From NCBI GenBank assembly GCA_963840925.1, contig CAWJAY010000047.1, positions 57,796 to 121,795 of the forward strand: 64,000 nucleotides of DNA, written 5' to 3'. Shown here one piece after another: positions 9,815 through 18,489 of the stretch; position 1 is the first letter of the stretch; each line of letters opens with the position of its first letter. Below the pieces are notes generated by a model. The model saw nothing but the letters and a program-made list of their open reading frames with translations. It was not told the origin of the DNA and searched no databases. Position numbers and translations under genes: made by a program. The stretch is from DATAOG01 sp963840925. GTDB lineage: Bacteria > Pseudomonadota > Alphaproteobacteria > Geminicoccales > Geminicoccaceae.

Positions 9815-10101
9815 CTTCCGAACCTCGTCGCCAAAAAATCGCGTTCCACGGTCAGCTGTCCGATCTTGGCGTGCAGCTTCTCGACCTCGCGCTCCCGTTC
9901 CGCCTCGGCGTCCGCGCCGACGCCCGGGTCGAACGCCCGGCCAGCGTTCTCGAGTAGCTGCTTCTTCCAGGCGTAGATCTGGTTCGGATGAACCTGATAC
10001 TGCCGCGCCAAATCGGCGATGGTCGCCTCCTCACGGACCGCGGCGAGCGCAATCCGCGCCTTTGTCGCCGGGTCGATCTTCCGTCGCATCTTCTTCGTCA
10101 T
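9811..10101 (-). CDS. IS3 transposase OrfA (HTH, leucine zipper)
   Basis: This 96-residue protein has an HTH_Tnp_1 domain (PATKARIALAAVREEATIADLARQY, then a recognition helix around HPNQIYAWKKQL) and a C-terminal heptad helix (EREREVEKLHAKIGQL) that would multimerise. It recognises the element ends and represses or fuses with OrfB. Its last codons contain the T TTT TTG frameshift site. The ORF is intact. Confidence 0.9.
   Translation of the reverse strand: MTKKMRRKIDPATKARIALAAVREEATIADLARQYQVHPNQIYAWKKQLLENAGRAFDPGVGADAEAEREREVEKLHAKIGQLTVERDFLATRFGR
9832..9838 (-). promoter_or_regulatory. -1 programmed frameshift heptamer (T TTT TTG)
   Basis: On the minus strand the orfA codons GAT TTT TTG contain the X XXY YYZ heptamer TTTTTTG in correct phase. 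Slipping back one base continues GGC GAC GAG GTT CGG AAG into the orfB ATG frame, giving an OrfAB fusion. This is the usual IS3 mechanism, although A6G is the commoner motif. A stimulatory hairpin was not checked. Confidence 0.7.
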
Positions 10102-10186
10102 CGTCCGCTCCGTCTATCATGACGGAACAACTCTCCTCCCAACCAGGCCCCTGGTCCTCAAATCGGGGTCCACTTCAGCGGTCAAC

Positions 10187-11547
10187 CCGGTCGTGTCGCG
10201 AAGGTGGTGGAAATTCGGCGGCGCGGGTCCGAAGGCATGGTGGTCGGCATCAGGCGGCGAAGTCAAGATCGGTGGGCGAGCGCTCGAGGGTCTGCCAGCC
10301 GTCGACCCGGCGCATGGTGATCTGACCGGACGCCAACAGCGCCCAGAACAGCATGGCGGCGGTCTCGGCACAGGGCAGCAGGCACTGCGTCTTGATTCTC
10401 CGCTTGAACTCCTCGTGCAGGCGCTCGATCGCGTTCGTGGTCCTCACCGAGCGCCACTGCTCGGGCGGGTAGCGCACGAACGTGAACAGGCGCTCGCCGG
10501 CTTCTTCCAAGCTCGTCGCGACCGACCGGCAGCGAAGCTTCCACTTGGCCAGGAACGCCTTACGCCGGACTACGACCTCGGCGGCGGCCTTGGCGTTCAT
10601 CATGTGGTTGAAGTCGGCCTTGATCTCGTCGTGCAGGTGCTTCGGCGCGTGGGCGAGCAGATTGCGCTCCTTGTGCACGGTGCAGCGCTGAACCGGCACA
10701 TCGTCCCACAGGCTGGCGAGCGCCGCTTCCAGGCCTTTGCCGCCGTCGACGATCACCAATTCGGGTCGGCCGAGCCCACGGCTGGTCAGGTCGTCCAGCA
10801 TGGCCCGCCACGCGGCCTCGCTTTCGCCACCCATGTTCTTGATGGCGAGCACCACCTTCTGGCCGTCGCGGCGGACACCCAGGGCAATCAGCAGCGAGAT
10901 GGCCGTGGCCTTGCGATCGAGCCGGACCTTGACCACGGTGCCGTCGAGGATCAGCCGCACAATGTCGTCGCCGGCAAGATCACGCTCCTGCCAGGCCTGC
11001 CAGGCCGAGCGGGTCTTCTGCCAGGCCCGGCTGACCACGTCCTTGCCCACATGGCCCTCGAACAACCTGGCCAACGCTCGCCGCGCCCGGCGGGTGTTCA
11101 TGCCGGCGAGGTAGACCTCGGCGATCAAGGCCTCGGCGCGATGGGAGAGCCGCTTGTAAGCGGGCAGCAAGTCGCTCTTCCATTCCTGCTCGCCAGCCTC
11201 GTCGCGCAGACGAGCGCGCGGCACCGAGAGCGTCAGCAGGCCGAAGGTGGTGACCAGCTGGCGCGGCCGGTGCCCGTGGCGCCGACCAGTGCAGACCGCT
11301 CCTCGCTCGTAACGCCCACGGCCGAGCGAGCCTTCCAGCTCCTCCTCCAGCAGCTCCTCGATGAACGAGCGGACCTGACCACGGACCGCCTCCTCCAACG
11401 GATCGAACCAGTCGCTGCTGACGAACGGCGATGGCCCTGCCAGCACGGTTGGCGTAACTTCCTTCATGGCGTGGGTTCCTTCTCGATCTTGCCAATCGGA
11501 ACCTACGCCGCCTCATCCAATTTCCACCAACCTCGCGACACGACCGG
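10187..11547 (-). mobile_element. IS256-family insertion sequence, complete
   Basis: The single transposase gene is flanked by inverted repeats of about 28 bp. The left end reads CCGGTCGTGTCGCGAAGGTG from 10187. The right end, read inward from 11547, gives CCGGTCGTGTCGCGAGGTTG, and both go on to GGTGGAAATT. The transposase is intact. No clear 8-9 bp target duplication flanks it: the 9 bp on the left, GCGGTCAAC, has no partner on the right. Rearrangement with the adjacent IS3 may have removed it. Confidence 0.9.
10250..11467 (-). CDS. IS256-family (Mutator-like) transposase
   Basis: The 405-residue transposase is full length for the family. The catalytic residues are D175 (ILDGTVVKVRLD), D241 (IVDGGKGLEAAL) and E348 (TTNAIERLHEEFKRR). 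The conserved C/H region VQRCTVHKERNLL lies between the second Asp and the Glu. It starts with ATG at 11467 and shows no disruption, so the copy is potentially active. Confidence 0.95.
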   Translation of the reverse strand: MKEVTPTVLAGPSPFVSSDWFDPLEEAVRGQVRSFIEELLEEELEGSLGRGRYERGAVCTGRRHGHRPRQLVTTFGLLTLSVPRARLRDEAGEQEWKSDLLPAYKRLSHRAEALIAEVYLAGMNTRRARRALARLFEGHVGKDVVSRAWQKTRSAWQAWQERDLAGDDIVRLILDGTVVKVRLDRKATAISLLIALGVRRDGQKVVLAIKNMGGESEAAWRAMLDDLTSRGLGRPELVIVDGGKGLEAALASLWDDVPVQRCTVHKERNLLAHAPKHLHDEIKADFNHMMNAKAAAEVVVRRKAFLAKWKLRCRSVATSLEEAGERLFTFVRYPPEQWRSVRTTNAIERLHEEFKRRIKTQCLLPCAETAAMLFWALLASGQITMRRVDGWQTLERSPTDLDFAA

Positions 11548-11643
11548 CATCGGCAGGGCCGGGCCAACTCCGCGGCGCGATGCGAAAGCCGTTGCGCCTG
11601 GGCGCCGGCTCCAGCTCGTGCAGCGGCGGCAGCCTCACTTCTG

Positions 11644-12768
11644 TCATGGCGCGCAACGCTCCAGATCGGGCGGATGGTAACCAAAGCGGGTCACGAATGG
11701 CTGCCAGCGTTCGGTGACCCGTCTGACGCTCTCCTTCGAGAAGGTGTAGGTGAACTTGCTGTAGTCGTGGATTGAATGCAGGTAGGCCTCGATGCGGGGC
11801 CGGGCAGCTGCATACTCCCCAAGTTGGATCGAGCGATAGATGCGCTCGACCTGGCCGAGCGGATCCCGCTCGAGCTCCTCGAAGCGGACATGGACGATGG
11901 TGCGGCTCGGCAACCGGTCCACCTCCTCGAGCAGGCGGCTCATCATCCGCGGGTACAACGCGAGCACCACCTCATCGATCGGGACATGCTCGTGGTTCTG
12001 CAAGGCCAGCTCGCGCAGAACGATGCGGAGCGCACGGCGCGTCGATTCGAACACGACGTAGGGATTGCGGTAGATGTGGACGAACCTCGCATTCGGCCAC
12101 AGCGCACGGATCGCGCCGATCTGCGCCGAATAGCCGGGGTTCTTGAGGAGCAGCGGACGGCCCGCGCCAAGCTCCGTCATCTTGCCGACGTAGTGGCGAA
12201 GCGTCCTCTGCCAGCGGGCGACCTCCTCGCCCGTGTCGAGGAGCAGGCCCCGGCGGTACGTCTCCTCGAACCGGCGCGGGAAGTACATCGCATGGTAGTA
12301 GGAGAGCGTGTGCATGTTCGCGAGGGCGATCTCGTCCTCGATCGGCGAGTCCGACTGCACCCGTACTCTGTCGATCAGCCGGTCTTCGGGCAGATACTGC
12401 TCCACGAATGGACGAAGGACGCGGGCGAGGCCGAGCGCCTCCCATGGCATTCCCGCGAGAACCGGCGGGACGGTCGCGAACTGGCCCGACGCCGCGAGCA
12501 GGTTGTGCAGATGGGTGGTACCGCTTCGCATGTGGCCAATGATGAAGATCGGCGGCGGCATCGGCCCGGCGCGGTGCAGCGCAAAAGCCGTCCATGCTCG
12601 CTCGGTGGCCGTGAAGGGAAGGCGCCCGATGCTGCTCGCGAGCGCGATGCCGAGCCGCAGGAGGCCCGAGGCCGAAGGCAGCCCGTTGCGCACGATGAGT
12701 TCCACGAGGGTCGCGGGATCCGCGCCGCACAAGGGGTGGAAGACGCGATGCCAGTTGGACCTCGACAC
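11644..12768 (-). CDS. PAPS-dependent sulfotransferase family protein
   Basis: The family transfers sulfate from 3'-phosphoadenosine 5'-phosphosulfate to hydroxyls or sugars. The 374-residue product has the 5'-phosphosulfate loop FIIGHMRSGTTHLHNLL (RSGTT at 81-85) and the 3'-phosphate motif RNPYVVFESTRR (234-245). The C-terminal half is that of bacterial Sulfotransfer_3-type enzymes. No signal peptide is seen, so it is probably cytosolic or membrane-associated. It is the last gene of the minus-strand carotenoid run, 22 bp after the glycosyltransferase. The substrate is unknown; the context suggests the glycosyl carotenoid or a membrane lipid. Confidence 0.85.
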   Translation of the reverse strand: MSRSNWHRVFHPLCGADPATLVELIVRNGLPSASGLLRLGIALASSIGRLPFTATERAWTAFALHRAGPMPPPIFIIGHMRSGTTHLHNLLAASGQFATVPPVLAGMPWEALGLARVLRPFVEQYLPEDRLIDRVRVQSDSPIEDEIALANMHTLSYYHAMYFPRRFEETYRRGLLLDTGEEVARWQRTLRHYVGKMTELGAGRPLLLKNPGYSAQIGAIRALWPNARFVHIYRNPYVVFESTRRALRIVLRELALQNHEHVPIDEVVLALYPRMMSRLLEEVDRLPSRTIVHVRFEELERDPLGQVERIYRSIQLGEYAAARPRIEAYLHSIHDYSKFTYTFSKESVRRVTERWQPFVTRFGYHPPDLERCAP

Positions 12769-12790
12769 GCCCGTCGTCCGCCCCGATCGC

Positions 12791-13918
12791 TCAGGTCGAG
12801 TAAGCGCGGCCGCGCCAGATGGCGGGGCGGCCGCGCAACTCCCCGACCAACGCGCTCCACTGCAGGACCAACAGGACTGCGATGCCTAGTGGATGAAGCA
12901 GGGCGCCCGGCCAGCTTTGCCGGAACCGGAGCACGAGCGCTATGCGCGTGCCGTAGACGCACGCGCCGGCCACCGCGGATGCCGCGACCGCAGGCCACGA
13001 GCCCGCCGCGAGCGCTACAAGAAGTACAAGGAACGGCAGGACGTGCCCGCCGCCGAGCAGCAGGGTCCAGACCGGGAGCGCCAACGGCTTCGCCATGCCT
13101 TCGGTGGCATTCTTCGCAAAGCCTTGCCAGACCTCCCGTCCGCCCCGATACATCCGGCAGCGGGCGAGATCGGTCGCGTCGAACAGATCGGTCGCGCAGC
13201 CCGCCCGCCGGAAGGCTCGCGGCAGCATGAGCCCGTCGTGCCGCGAGCCCCTGATCGCGGCGTGACCGCCAGCCCGCTGATACGCGTCGCGGCGCACCGC
13301 GATCAGCTGGCCGCAGCCCGCCGCGAACGCCGGTTGTTGGAGCCGCCGCGCAAGCCAGATCGGCAGGTAGCCGAGCAGGAGCACGTGGATCAGCGGCACG
13401 ATCAGCGCCTCGACCGGCGTCCCCGTCACCTCCTGCGGAAAGCCGCTCGCCAGATCGAGCCCCTTCCGCTCGAGCAGGCCGGCGATGCGGGCGAGGGCAT
13501 CGGGCGAGAGGCGCACGTCGGCGTCGGCGAACACCAGTAGCGGGTGGCGCGCGTGGCCGGCGAGAACGTGGCATGCGTGCTGCTTGCCGCACCAATCAGG
13601 TGGCAGCGGTGGCGCGACGAGGAGCCGAAGGCGCGGATCGCGCTGCATGTGCGCCGCCACGATCGCTGCGGTGCGATCGGTCGAACCGTCGTCGAGCACC
13701 ACCACTTCGAGGTCGACCCCCTCGCTCGCGAGGGCGGTGTCAAGCAAGGCGCCGATATTGCTCTCCTCGTCGCGCGCGGGGATCAGCAGCGAGACCCTTG
13801 GCTGCGGAGCGGGGCCGCGCGGCGGTGGCGCCCGGAAGACGGCAAGGTTGACCGCCGTCACCACCGCCGGAAGCACTGCAAGTGCCAGCGCGGCATACGC
13901 GAGGATCTCCAGCATCAA
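12791..13918 (-). CDS. GT2 glycosyltransferase, CrtQ-like
   Basis: The 375-residue membrane glycosyltransferase has an N-terminal helix, then a GT-A domain: LLIPARDEESNIG nucleotide-binding strand, DDGSTD, and the ADADVRLS DXD motif. Two or three C-terminal membrane helices follow. This architecture matches CrtQ of the staphyloxanthin-type pathway, which glucosylates the diapocarotenoid acid, and related hopanoid-associated GT2 proteins. Its start overlaps the acyltransferase stop by 4 bp, which implies translational coupling. Placing it in C30 carotenoid synthesis rests on its neighbours. Confidence 0.75.
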   Translation of the reverse strand: MMLEILAYAALALAVLPAVVTAVNLAVFRAPPPRGPAPQPRVSLLIPARDEESNIGALLDTALASEGVDLEVVVLDDGSTDRTAAIVAAHMQRDPRLRLLVAPPLPPDWCGKQHACHVLAGHARHPLLVFADADVRLSPDALARIAGLLERKGLDLASGFPQEVTGTPVEALIVPLIHVLLLGYLPIWLARRLQQPAFAAGCGQLIAVRRDAYQRAGGHAAIRGSRHDGLMLPRAFRRAGCATDLFDATDLARCRMYRGGREVWQGFAKNATEGMAKPLALPVWTLLLGGGHVLPFLVLLVALAAGSWPAVAASAVAGACVYGTRIALVLRFRQSWPGALLHPLGIAVLLVLQWSALVGELRGRPAIWRGRAYST

Positions 13919-14718
13919 GCCTCGTGGCCGCCGTGCTCGGGCTCGAAGCGCTCGCCCCGAGCAGCGGCGCGCGCCCGCCGGAACAGGTCGTAGATGCCGC
14001 CGACGCCGCTGCGCCCGCGCAGGACCAGCTCGAACCGGTGCGGATCCCGGGCTATGGCATCGGCCGCAAGCGCATCCATGGTCCGGGTGAGCCCCTCTTC
14101 CAGCCGGGCCCGCCAGCCGGCGACCGAGCCGCCGTCACCGCCGTGCAGCGGCTCGCCGAAACGACACAGCGCTTCGGGCAGGCGTTCGCTCCAGAACGGG
14201 TATTCGACGGCAAGGGGGATCGCGACGACGCCCTCGAGGCGGGCCATCAGATGTGCCGTGCCGGGGCGCAGACGCACCGGCCGAAGACGCGGATCGGCGA
14301 ACGCGCCCTCCGCGGTGACCCACAGCACCGCCTCAGGATCGGCGAGAATGGCCGAGCTGGTGCGCAGAAATGCGGCGGCGCCGCGGCGGGTGCCCGGCTC
14401 GATCCCGAACACGCCGATTCGCCGCATGAAGCCGTAGCGCTCCAGCTGGCCAGCCTCCATCGGCCCGTAGCCCTTGCGGCCGCGCAGCAGCGTGGTGGTC
14501 AGGACCATGAACAAGGCGGGGTCCCACCATGACGGATGGTTGGTGTACATGATCGCGGCGTGGCGCTCTGGCAGGCGTGGCGGCCCCGCCTTGGCGATGC
14601 GGACGGCATGGAAGTGGCGTTGCATCTGGCGACGCATCACTGATCCAAAGAAGCTGCAGAGCGCGGGCGAGCGTGCCGCAACAACTTCGGTCTCGGGTGT
14701 GCCGCCAGCCCCACGCAT
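13915..14718 (-). CDS. PlsC-like acyltransferase, probable carotenoid acyltransferase
   Basis: The 267-residue product, starting with ATG at 14718, carries the acyltransferase HX4D motif (NHPSWWDP, H61 and D66) and a downstream substrate motif region (GIEPGTRRGAAAF, then WVTAEGAF). In C30 carotenoid clusters an acyltransferase esterifies the sugar of the glycosyl carotenoid. PlsC-fold enzymes fill this role in several bacteria, in place of the unrelated Staphylococcus CrtO. It lies 2 bp downstream of the second desaturase-family gene and overlaps the glycosyltransferase start. Confidence 0.7.
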   Translation of the reverse strand: MRGAGGTPETEVVAARSPALCSFFGSVMRRQMQRHFHAVRIAKAGPPRLPERHAAIMYTNHPSWWDPALFMVLTTTLLRGRKGYGPMEAGQLERYGFMRRIGVFGIEPGTRRGAAAFLRTSSAILADPEAVLWVTAEGAFADPRLRPVRLRPGTAHLMARLEGVVAIPLAVEYPFWSERLPEALCRFGEPLHGGDGGSVAGWRARLEEGLTRTMDALAADAIARDPHRFELVLRGRSGVGGIYDLFRRARAAARGERFEPEHGGHEA

Positions 14719-14720
14719 GG

Positions 14721-16250
14721 CTATGCGGCGGCCCTGCGCCGCAGATCCTGATCGAGCGCGTCCGCGGCAATCCATCCGGACATCAGCACCATGGGCATGC
14801 CGGGGCCTGGGTGCGCGGCGCCGCCCGCCAAATACAGCCCGCCGACCTGGCGGCTGCGGTTCCCGGGCTTGAAGGCGCCGAGAATCCTGCCGTGACTCGC
14901 AAGCCCGTAGATGGCGCCATTGAGCACACGGTAGCGGTCGTGGATGTCCTGCGGCGTCAGGGTCCGCTCGACCACGATCCGGCGCTCGAGGTCGCGCAGG
15001 CCCGCGGTGCGCGCGAGCTTGTCGAGGATGATTCTTCGGTAGCCAGGCAACATGGCGTGCCAGTCGTGGTGCGGACGGAGGTAAGGGGTGTGCACGAGGA
15101 CATAGAGCGATTCGCCGCCAGGCGGCGCCACACCGGGCTCTGTGCGTGCCGGCGCGGCGAGATAGCAGGTCGGGTCCGGGGCAGGCTCGCCGCGATGATA
15201 GATCCAGTCGAACTCCTCCTCGGCATCGCGCGAGAAGACGAAGTTGTGGTGCTGCAGGTGCTCGTAGCCGCGGTCCAAGCCGAGGTAGAGGACGACGCCC
15301 GAACAAGCCGGTTCGCGACGTCGGCCACGGGCAAAGCTGGCCGCAGGCGCGCCGCCTACGAGTTCCTGGTAGGTGCGCACCGCATCCATGTTGGAGACGA
15401 CGGCGCCGAGCGCGATGCGCTCGCCATCCGCCATCTCGAGCCCCTGCACCCGGCCGTCGTCGATCAGCAGCCGGCGCACGTCGGCACCGGTCCGGAGCGC
15501 CACGCCAAGCCGTTCGGCCAGGCGCGCCAGCGCCGCGGGCACGGCGCGGGTCCCTCCCTTCGGGTACCAGACGCCATCGCCGACCTGCATATGCGCGATG
15601 GCGCACAGCACCGCCGGGGCACCGTAGGGCGACGAACCGACGTACTGGATGAAGTGATCGAGCATCTGGGCGACACGGGCGTCATGCACTCTCCGTCGCA
15701 CCGTTCCAGCGACCGTCGCCCCCATGCGCAGGCTCAGCACATCCGAGAGCGTGGCGGCGGAGAGGTTGCGCCTGAGATCGATGGTATCGCGCAGGCTCTC
15801 GACCGGCTTCCAGAAGAAGAAGCGCTCCGACACTTCGTGCAGACGTTGCGAGACCTGGAGGAAGGCCGCATAGCCCTCGGCGATGCGACCGCCTGGTGCG
15901 AACGTCTCGAGTTCCGACCCCATAGCACCGACATCTTCCCGGAGGTCGAGCGTGGAGCCGTCCGCGAAGAAGCAGCGCCACTGCGGATCGAGGCGGATGA
16001 GCTCGAGCTCGTCCTCGAGCCGCCGGTCCGCTTCGCCGAAGATGCGCGCGAGGACGCGCGGCACGGTCAGGATCGTCGGCCCCATGTCGAACCGAAAACC
16101 ACGCTCTTCGAGCACCGCCGCTTTGCCGCCGAGCCACTCGTTTTTCTCGAACAGGATGACTTCATGGCCGCGCGCGGCGAGGGTGCAGGCAGCCGCGAGC
16201 CCACCGAGGCCGCCGCCGATGACGCCGATGGGCAGGTCCTTTGCCATCAC
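14721..16250 (-). CDS. CrtI/CrtN/CrtP-family FAD oxidoreductase (probable diapocarotenoid oxidase)
   Basis: The 509-residue flavoprotein has an N-terminal dinucleotide fold (VIGGGLGGLAAACTLAARG, then EKNEWLGGKAA) and the C-terminal FAD motif ending HPGPGMPMVLMSG typical of phytoene-desaturase relatives. Its partner upstream is a second member. C30 pathways use one for desaturation (CrtN) and one for terminal methyl oxidation (CrtP). I assign oxidation to this one from its divergent C-terminal motif and gene order, tentatively. It overlaps the crtN-like stop by 4 bp. Membrane-associated action is expected. Confidence 0.75.
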   Translation of the reverse strand: MMAKDLPIGVIGGGLGGLAAACTLAARGHEVILFEKNEWLGGKAAVLEERGFRFDMGPTILTVPRVLARIFGEADRRLEDELELIRLDPQWRCFFADGSTLDLREDVGAMGSELETFAPGGRIAEGYAAFLQVSQRLHEVSERFFFWKPVESLRDTIDLRRNLSAATLSDVLSLRMGATVAGTVRRRVHDARVAQMLDHFIQYVGSSPYGAPAVLCAIAHMQVGDGVWYPKGGTRAVPAALARLAERLGVALRTGADVRRLLIDDGRVQGLEMADGERIALGAVVSNMDAVRTYQELVGGAPAASFARGRRREPACSGVVLYLGLDRGYEHLQHHNFVFSRDAEEEFDWIYHRGEPAPDPTCYLAAPARTEPGVAPPGGESLYVLVHTPYLRPHHDWHAMLPGYRRIILDKLARTAGLRDLERRIVVERTLTPQDIHDRYRVLNGAIYGLASHGRILGAFKPGNRSRQVGGLYLAGGAAHPGPGMPMVLMSGWIAADALDQDLRRRAAA

Positions 16251-17791
16251 GAAGCCCTCGCGAGTTGAACGGGGGGACAGTCCGGTCGCGCCGCACCGGA
16301 GGGCAGAGCGAGGCCGAGATCCTGCGCCAGCAGCCGGCTGGTGATGCGGGCCGACTCGAAGATCACCGGCAGGCCACTGCCCGGATGGGTGCCGCCGCCG
16401 ACCAGGTAAACCTGATCGAGATCCTCGAACCGGTTACGCGGCCGGTTGTGCAGCATCTGACCCATGTTGTGGGCGAGGTTGAAGGTGGCGCCGCGATAGA
16501 TCTGCATGTCGTGCTCCCAATCGACCGGCGTGATGATCTTCTCGAAGCGGATGCGCCGCTCGAGATCATCGATCCCCATCGCTGCCAGCCGGCGCAGGAC
16601 GAGCTCGCGATAGCGGGGCGCCTCGGCCCGCCAATCGATGCCGCCTTCCAGATTGCCGACCGGCACGAGAACGTAGAGCGTGCTGTGGCCGGGTGGCGCC
16701 TGTTCCGGGTCGGTGACGCAGGCGTTCTGCACGTAGAGCGACGGGGCCTCCGGCGGCACGTCGCCAGTCTCGATCGCACGCACGTTGCGGCGGTAGTCCT
16801 CAGCTAGAAAGATCGTGTGGTGCGCCAGGTGATCGAAGCGCCCTTCGATGCCGAGGTACATCATGAAGGTCGAGCAGGAGTAGCGCTTCTTCGCCAGCCT
16901 GCGATCCGACCAGCGGCGGCGCAGCCGATCGGGCACGAGGCTCGTCATGGTCTTGGCGAAGTCGGCGTTGATGACGAGTGCGTCACTGCGGTAGTCGCCG
17001 CGATCGGTCCGCACGCCGACCGCCCGGCGCCCCTCGAACAGGATCTCGGTGATCGGCTCATTGAGCCGGATCTGTGCGCCCGCCCGCCGTGCGGCCCTGG
17101 CCATGGCCTCCATCACTGCGCCGCAGCCGCCGCGGGGATGGAAGACCCCGTGCTCATATTCCATGAACGAGAGGATGGTGAACAGGCTGGGGCATTTGAA
17201 CGGCGACATGCCGAGGTACTTGGACTGGAACGAGAAGGCGAGCCGCACCCGGGGGTCGGCAAAGTAGCGGGCGAGATCGTCGTCGACGCTGCGCAATGGC
17301 CGTAGGGCTGGCAGAGCCCGCAGCAGATCGGGCGTCAGGAGATCGCGCCAGCTGGCAAAGGGGCGCTGAAGCACCGGTCGGAAGGCTTCGAACTTCGCCC
17401 GATTGTCGTCGATGAAGCGAGGCACGGCCGCGGCGTCTTGGGGCGAGAGCTTGGTGATGTCCGCCGTCAGCCTCGCCAGATCCGCACTCGCGCGGATCTC
17501 TCCACCAGCCTCGAACATCAGATGGTACATGGGATCGAGGCGCAGCAGCTCGACCTCGTCCTCGAGACGGTGGCCGCAGGCGGCGAAGATCTCGGCCAGG
17601 ATCTGCGGGTAGAGAAAAAAGGTCGGTCCGAGATCGAACCTGAAGCCGCCTCCGCGCAGCGCAGCCGACCGGCCGCCGACGCGATCCTTGCGCTCGAGCA
17701 CCACCACGTCGGAGCCGGCATGGGCCAGGAGCATGGCGGCCGCCAGACCGCCGGGCCCGGCCCCGGCGATGACCACCTGCGGGCGCGACAT
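16247..17791 (-). CDS. crtN: CrtN-type (dia)phytoene/squalene desaturase
   Basis: This FAD desaturase has an N-terminal GAGPGGLAAAMLLAHAG dinucleotide motif, GGRSAALRGGGFRFDLGPTF, and the C-terminal HPGSGLPVIFESARITSRLL signature seen in CrtN-type enzymes of proteobacterial C30 clusters. I place the start at the ATG at 17791, giving 514 residues; an upstream start at 17863 would add a poorly conserved leader overlapping the sigma-factor stop. It presumably desaturates a C30 precursor supplied from elsewhere, since no hpnCDE or crtM is in the window. A C40 substrate is not excluded. Confidence 0.75.
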   Translation of the reverse strand: MSRPQVVIAGAGPGGLAAAMLLAHAGSDVVVLERKDRVGGRSAALRGGGFRFDLGPTFFLYPQILAEIFAACGHRLEDEVELLRLDPMYHLMFEAGGEIRASADLARLTADITKLSPQDAAAVPRFIDDNRAKFEAFRPVLQRPFASWRDLLTPDLLRALPALRPLRSVDDDLARYFADPRVRLAFSFQSKYLGMSPFKCPSLFTILSFMEYEHGVFHPRGGCGAVMEAMARAARRAGAQIRLNEPITEILFEGRRAVGVRTDRGDYRSDALVINADFAKTMTSLVPDRLRRRWSDRRLAKKRYSCSTFMMYLGIEGRFDHLAHHTIFLAEDYRRNVRAIETGDVPPEAPSLYVQNACVTDPEQAPPGHSTLYVLVPVGNLEGGIDWRAEAPRYRELVLRRLAAMGIDDLERRIRFEKIITPVDWEHDMQIYRGATFNLAHNMGQMLHNRPRNRFEDLDQVYLVGGGTHPGSGLPVIFESARITSRLLAQDLGLALPSGAARPDCPPVQLARAS

Positions 17792-17859
17792 GCGGCTCGG
17801 ACCCACATAGCGCAGGGACGTCGAGGTCGGCGGGCCGGCCACCACCGTACGTTCACGCC

Positions 17860-18477
17860 TCACAGGACAGGATCCAGGTGCCGGCGCAGCCGGGCGAGCG
17901 CCAGGCGCTGGCGTGACTTCACGGTGCCGAGCGGCAGGTCGAACTCCTCGGCGAGCGCGGCTTGCGTCTTATCGCCGAAGTAACCCTGCTCGATCAGCTG
18001 GTTCTGCTCGCTCGGCAGCAACGCCACGGCTTGGCGCAGGTGCCGCTCCAGCTGGGTCAGATAAAAGCTCCACTCGGTGTCGTCCTCCGCCGGCACCCCG
18101 ATCGCATACACGTCCGCCTCTAACTCGCTGGGACGGCGGCGGACGGTGTCGATGAAGCGATTGCGGGCAATCGTGAAGATCCAGGTCGAGGCGGCGGCCC
18201 GCGTCGCGTCGAATTGCCCGGCCCGCTGCCAGACCGCCAGCATGATGTCCTGGGTCAGATCCTCGGCGAGCGCCTTTTCGGCACCGAGGCGGCGCAGGTA
18301 CGCCTCGATGCGCGGCCCAAAGCGGTCAAATAACTGGGCGAAGGCGGAGTGGTCCCGGCGCTCGGCTACCGCTGCCAACAGGGCTTCACAACCGTCCGCG
18401 ATGCCGTTCGCCTGCGCGGTTTCCGCGTCGTTGCGTACAGTTGCCCGATGCGTCGCATGACTACCACAAGTGATCAC
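17860..18477 (-). CDS. ECF-type RNA polymerase sigma factor (LitS-like context)
   Basis: The 205-residue sigma-70 family factor has region 2 (LFDRFGPRIEAYLRRLG, then LTQDIMLAVWQRAGQFD) and region 4 with its HTH (LPLGTVKSRQRLALARLR). There is no region 1 or 3, as in ECF factors. It starts with GTG at 18477, 12 bp after the CarH-like gene. In Streptomyces the photoreceptor LitR controls the ECF factor LitS, which transcribes crt genes, and the arrangement here is comparable. No anti-sigma gene is adjacent. I infer that it directs the downstream carotenoid genes. Confidence 0.85.
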   Translation of the reverse strand: MITCGSHATHRATVRNDAETAQANGIADGCEALLAAVAERRDHSAFAQLFDRFGPRIEAYLRRLGAEKALAEDLTQDIMLAVWQRAGQFDATRAAASTWIFTIARNRFIDTVRRRPSELEADVYAIGVPAEDDTEWSFYLTQLERHLRQAVALLPSEQNQLIEQGYFGDKTQAALAEEFDLPLGTVKSRQRLALARLRRHLDPVL

Positions 18478-18489
18478 AGGGTCTCCCTT

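Larger units (their letters stand above)
8782..10177 (-). mobile_element. IS3-family insertion sequence, complete
   Basis: The element carries orfA and orfB on the minus strand between imperfect terminal inverted repeats. The left end reads TGAGGTGGACCCC from 8782; the right end, read inward from 10177, gives TGAAGTGGACCCC. Both continue with TGAGGACCAGGGG and GCCTGGTT. Both genes are open and the frameshift signal is present, so it could be active. No short target duplication was found, either from 8782 or from the extra end at 8699. The IS256 element starts 9 bp beyond its right end. Confidence 0.88.

Noticed and set aside
11776..13230. 484-codon plus-strand frame opposite the sulfotransferase and glycosyltransferase
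   Set aside because: Both PAPS motifs and the GT-A motifs are on the minus strand; the plus-strand frame has no family signature.
13915..15606. 563-codon minus-strand frame covering acyltransferase and sequence upstream
   Set aside because: Only the part from the ATG at 14718 is acyltransferase. The upstream part is an out-of-frame reading of the crtP-like gene.
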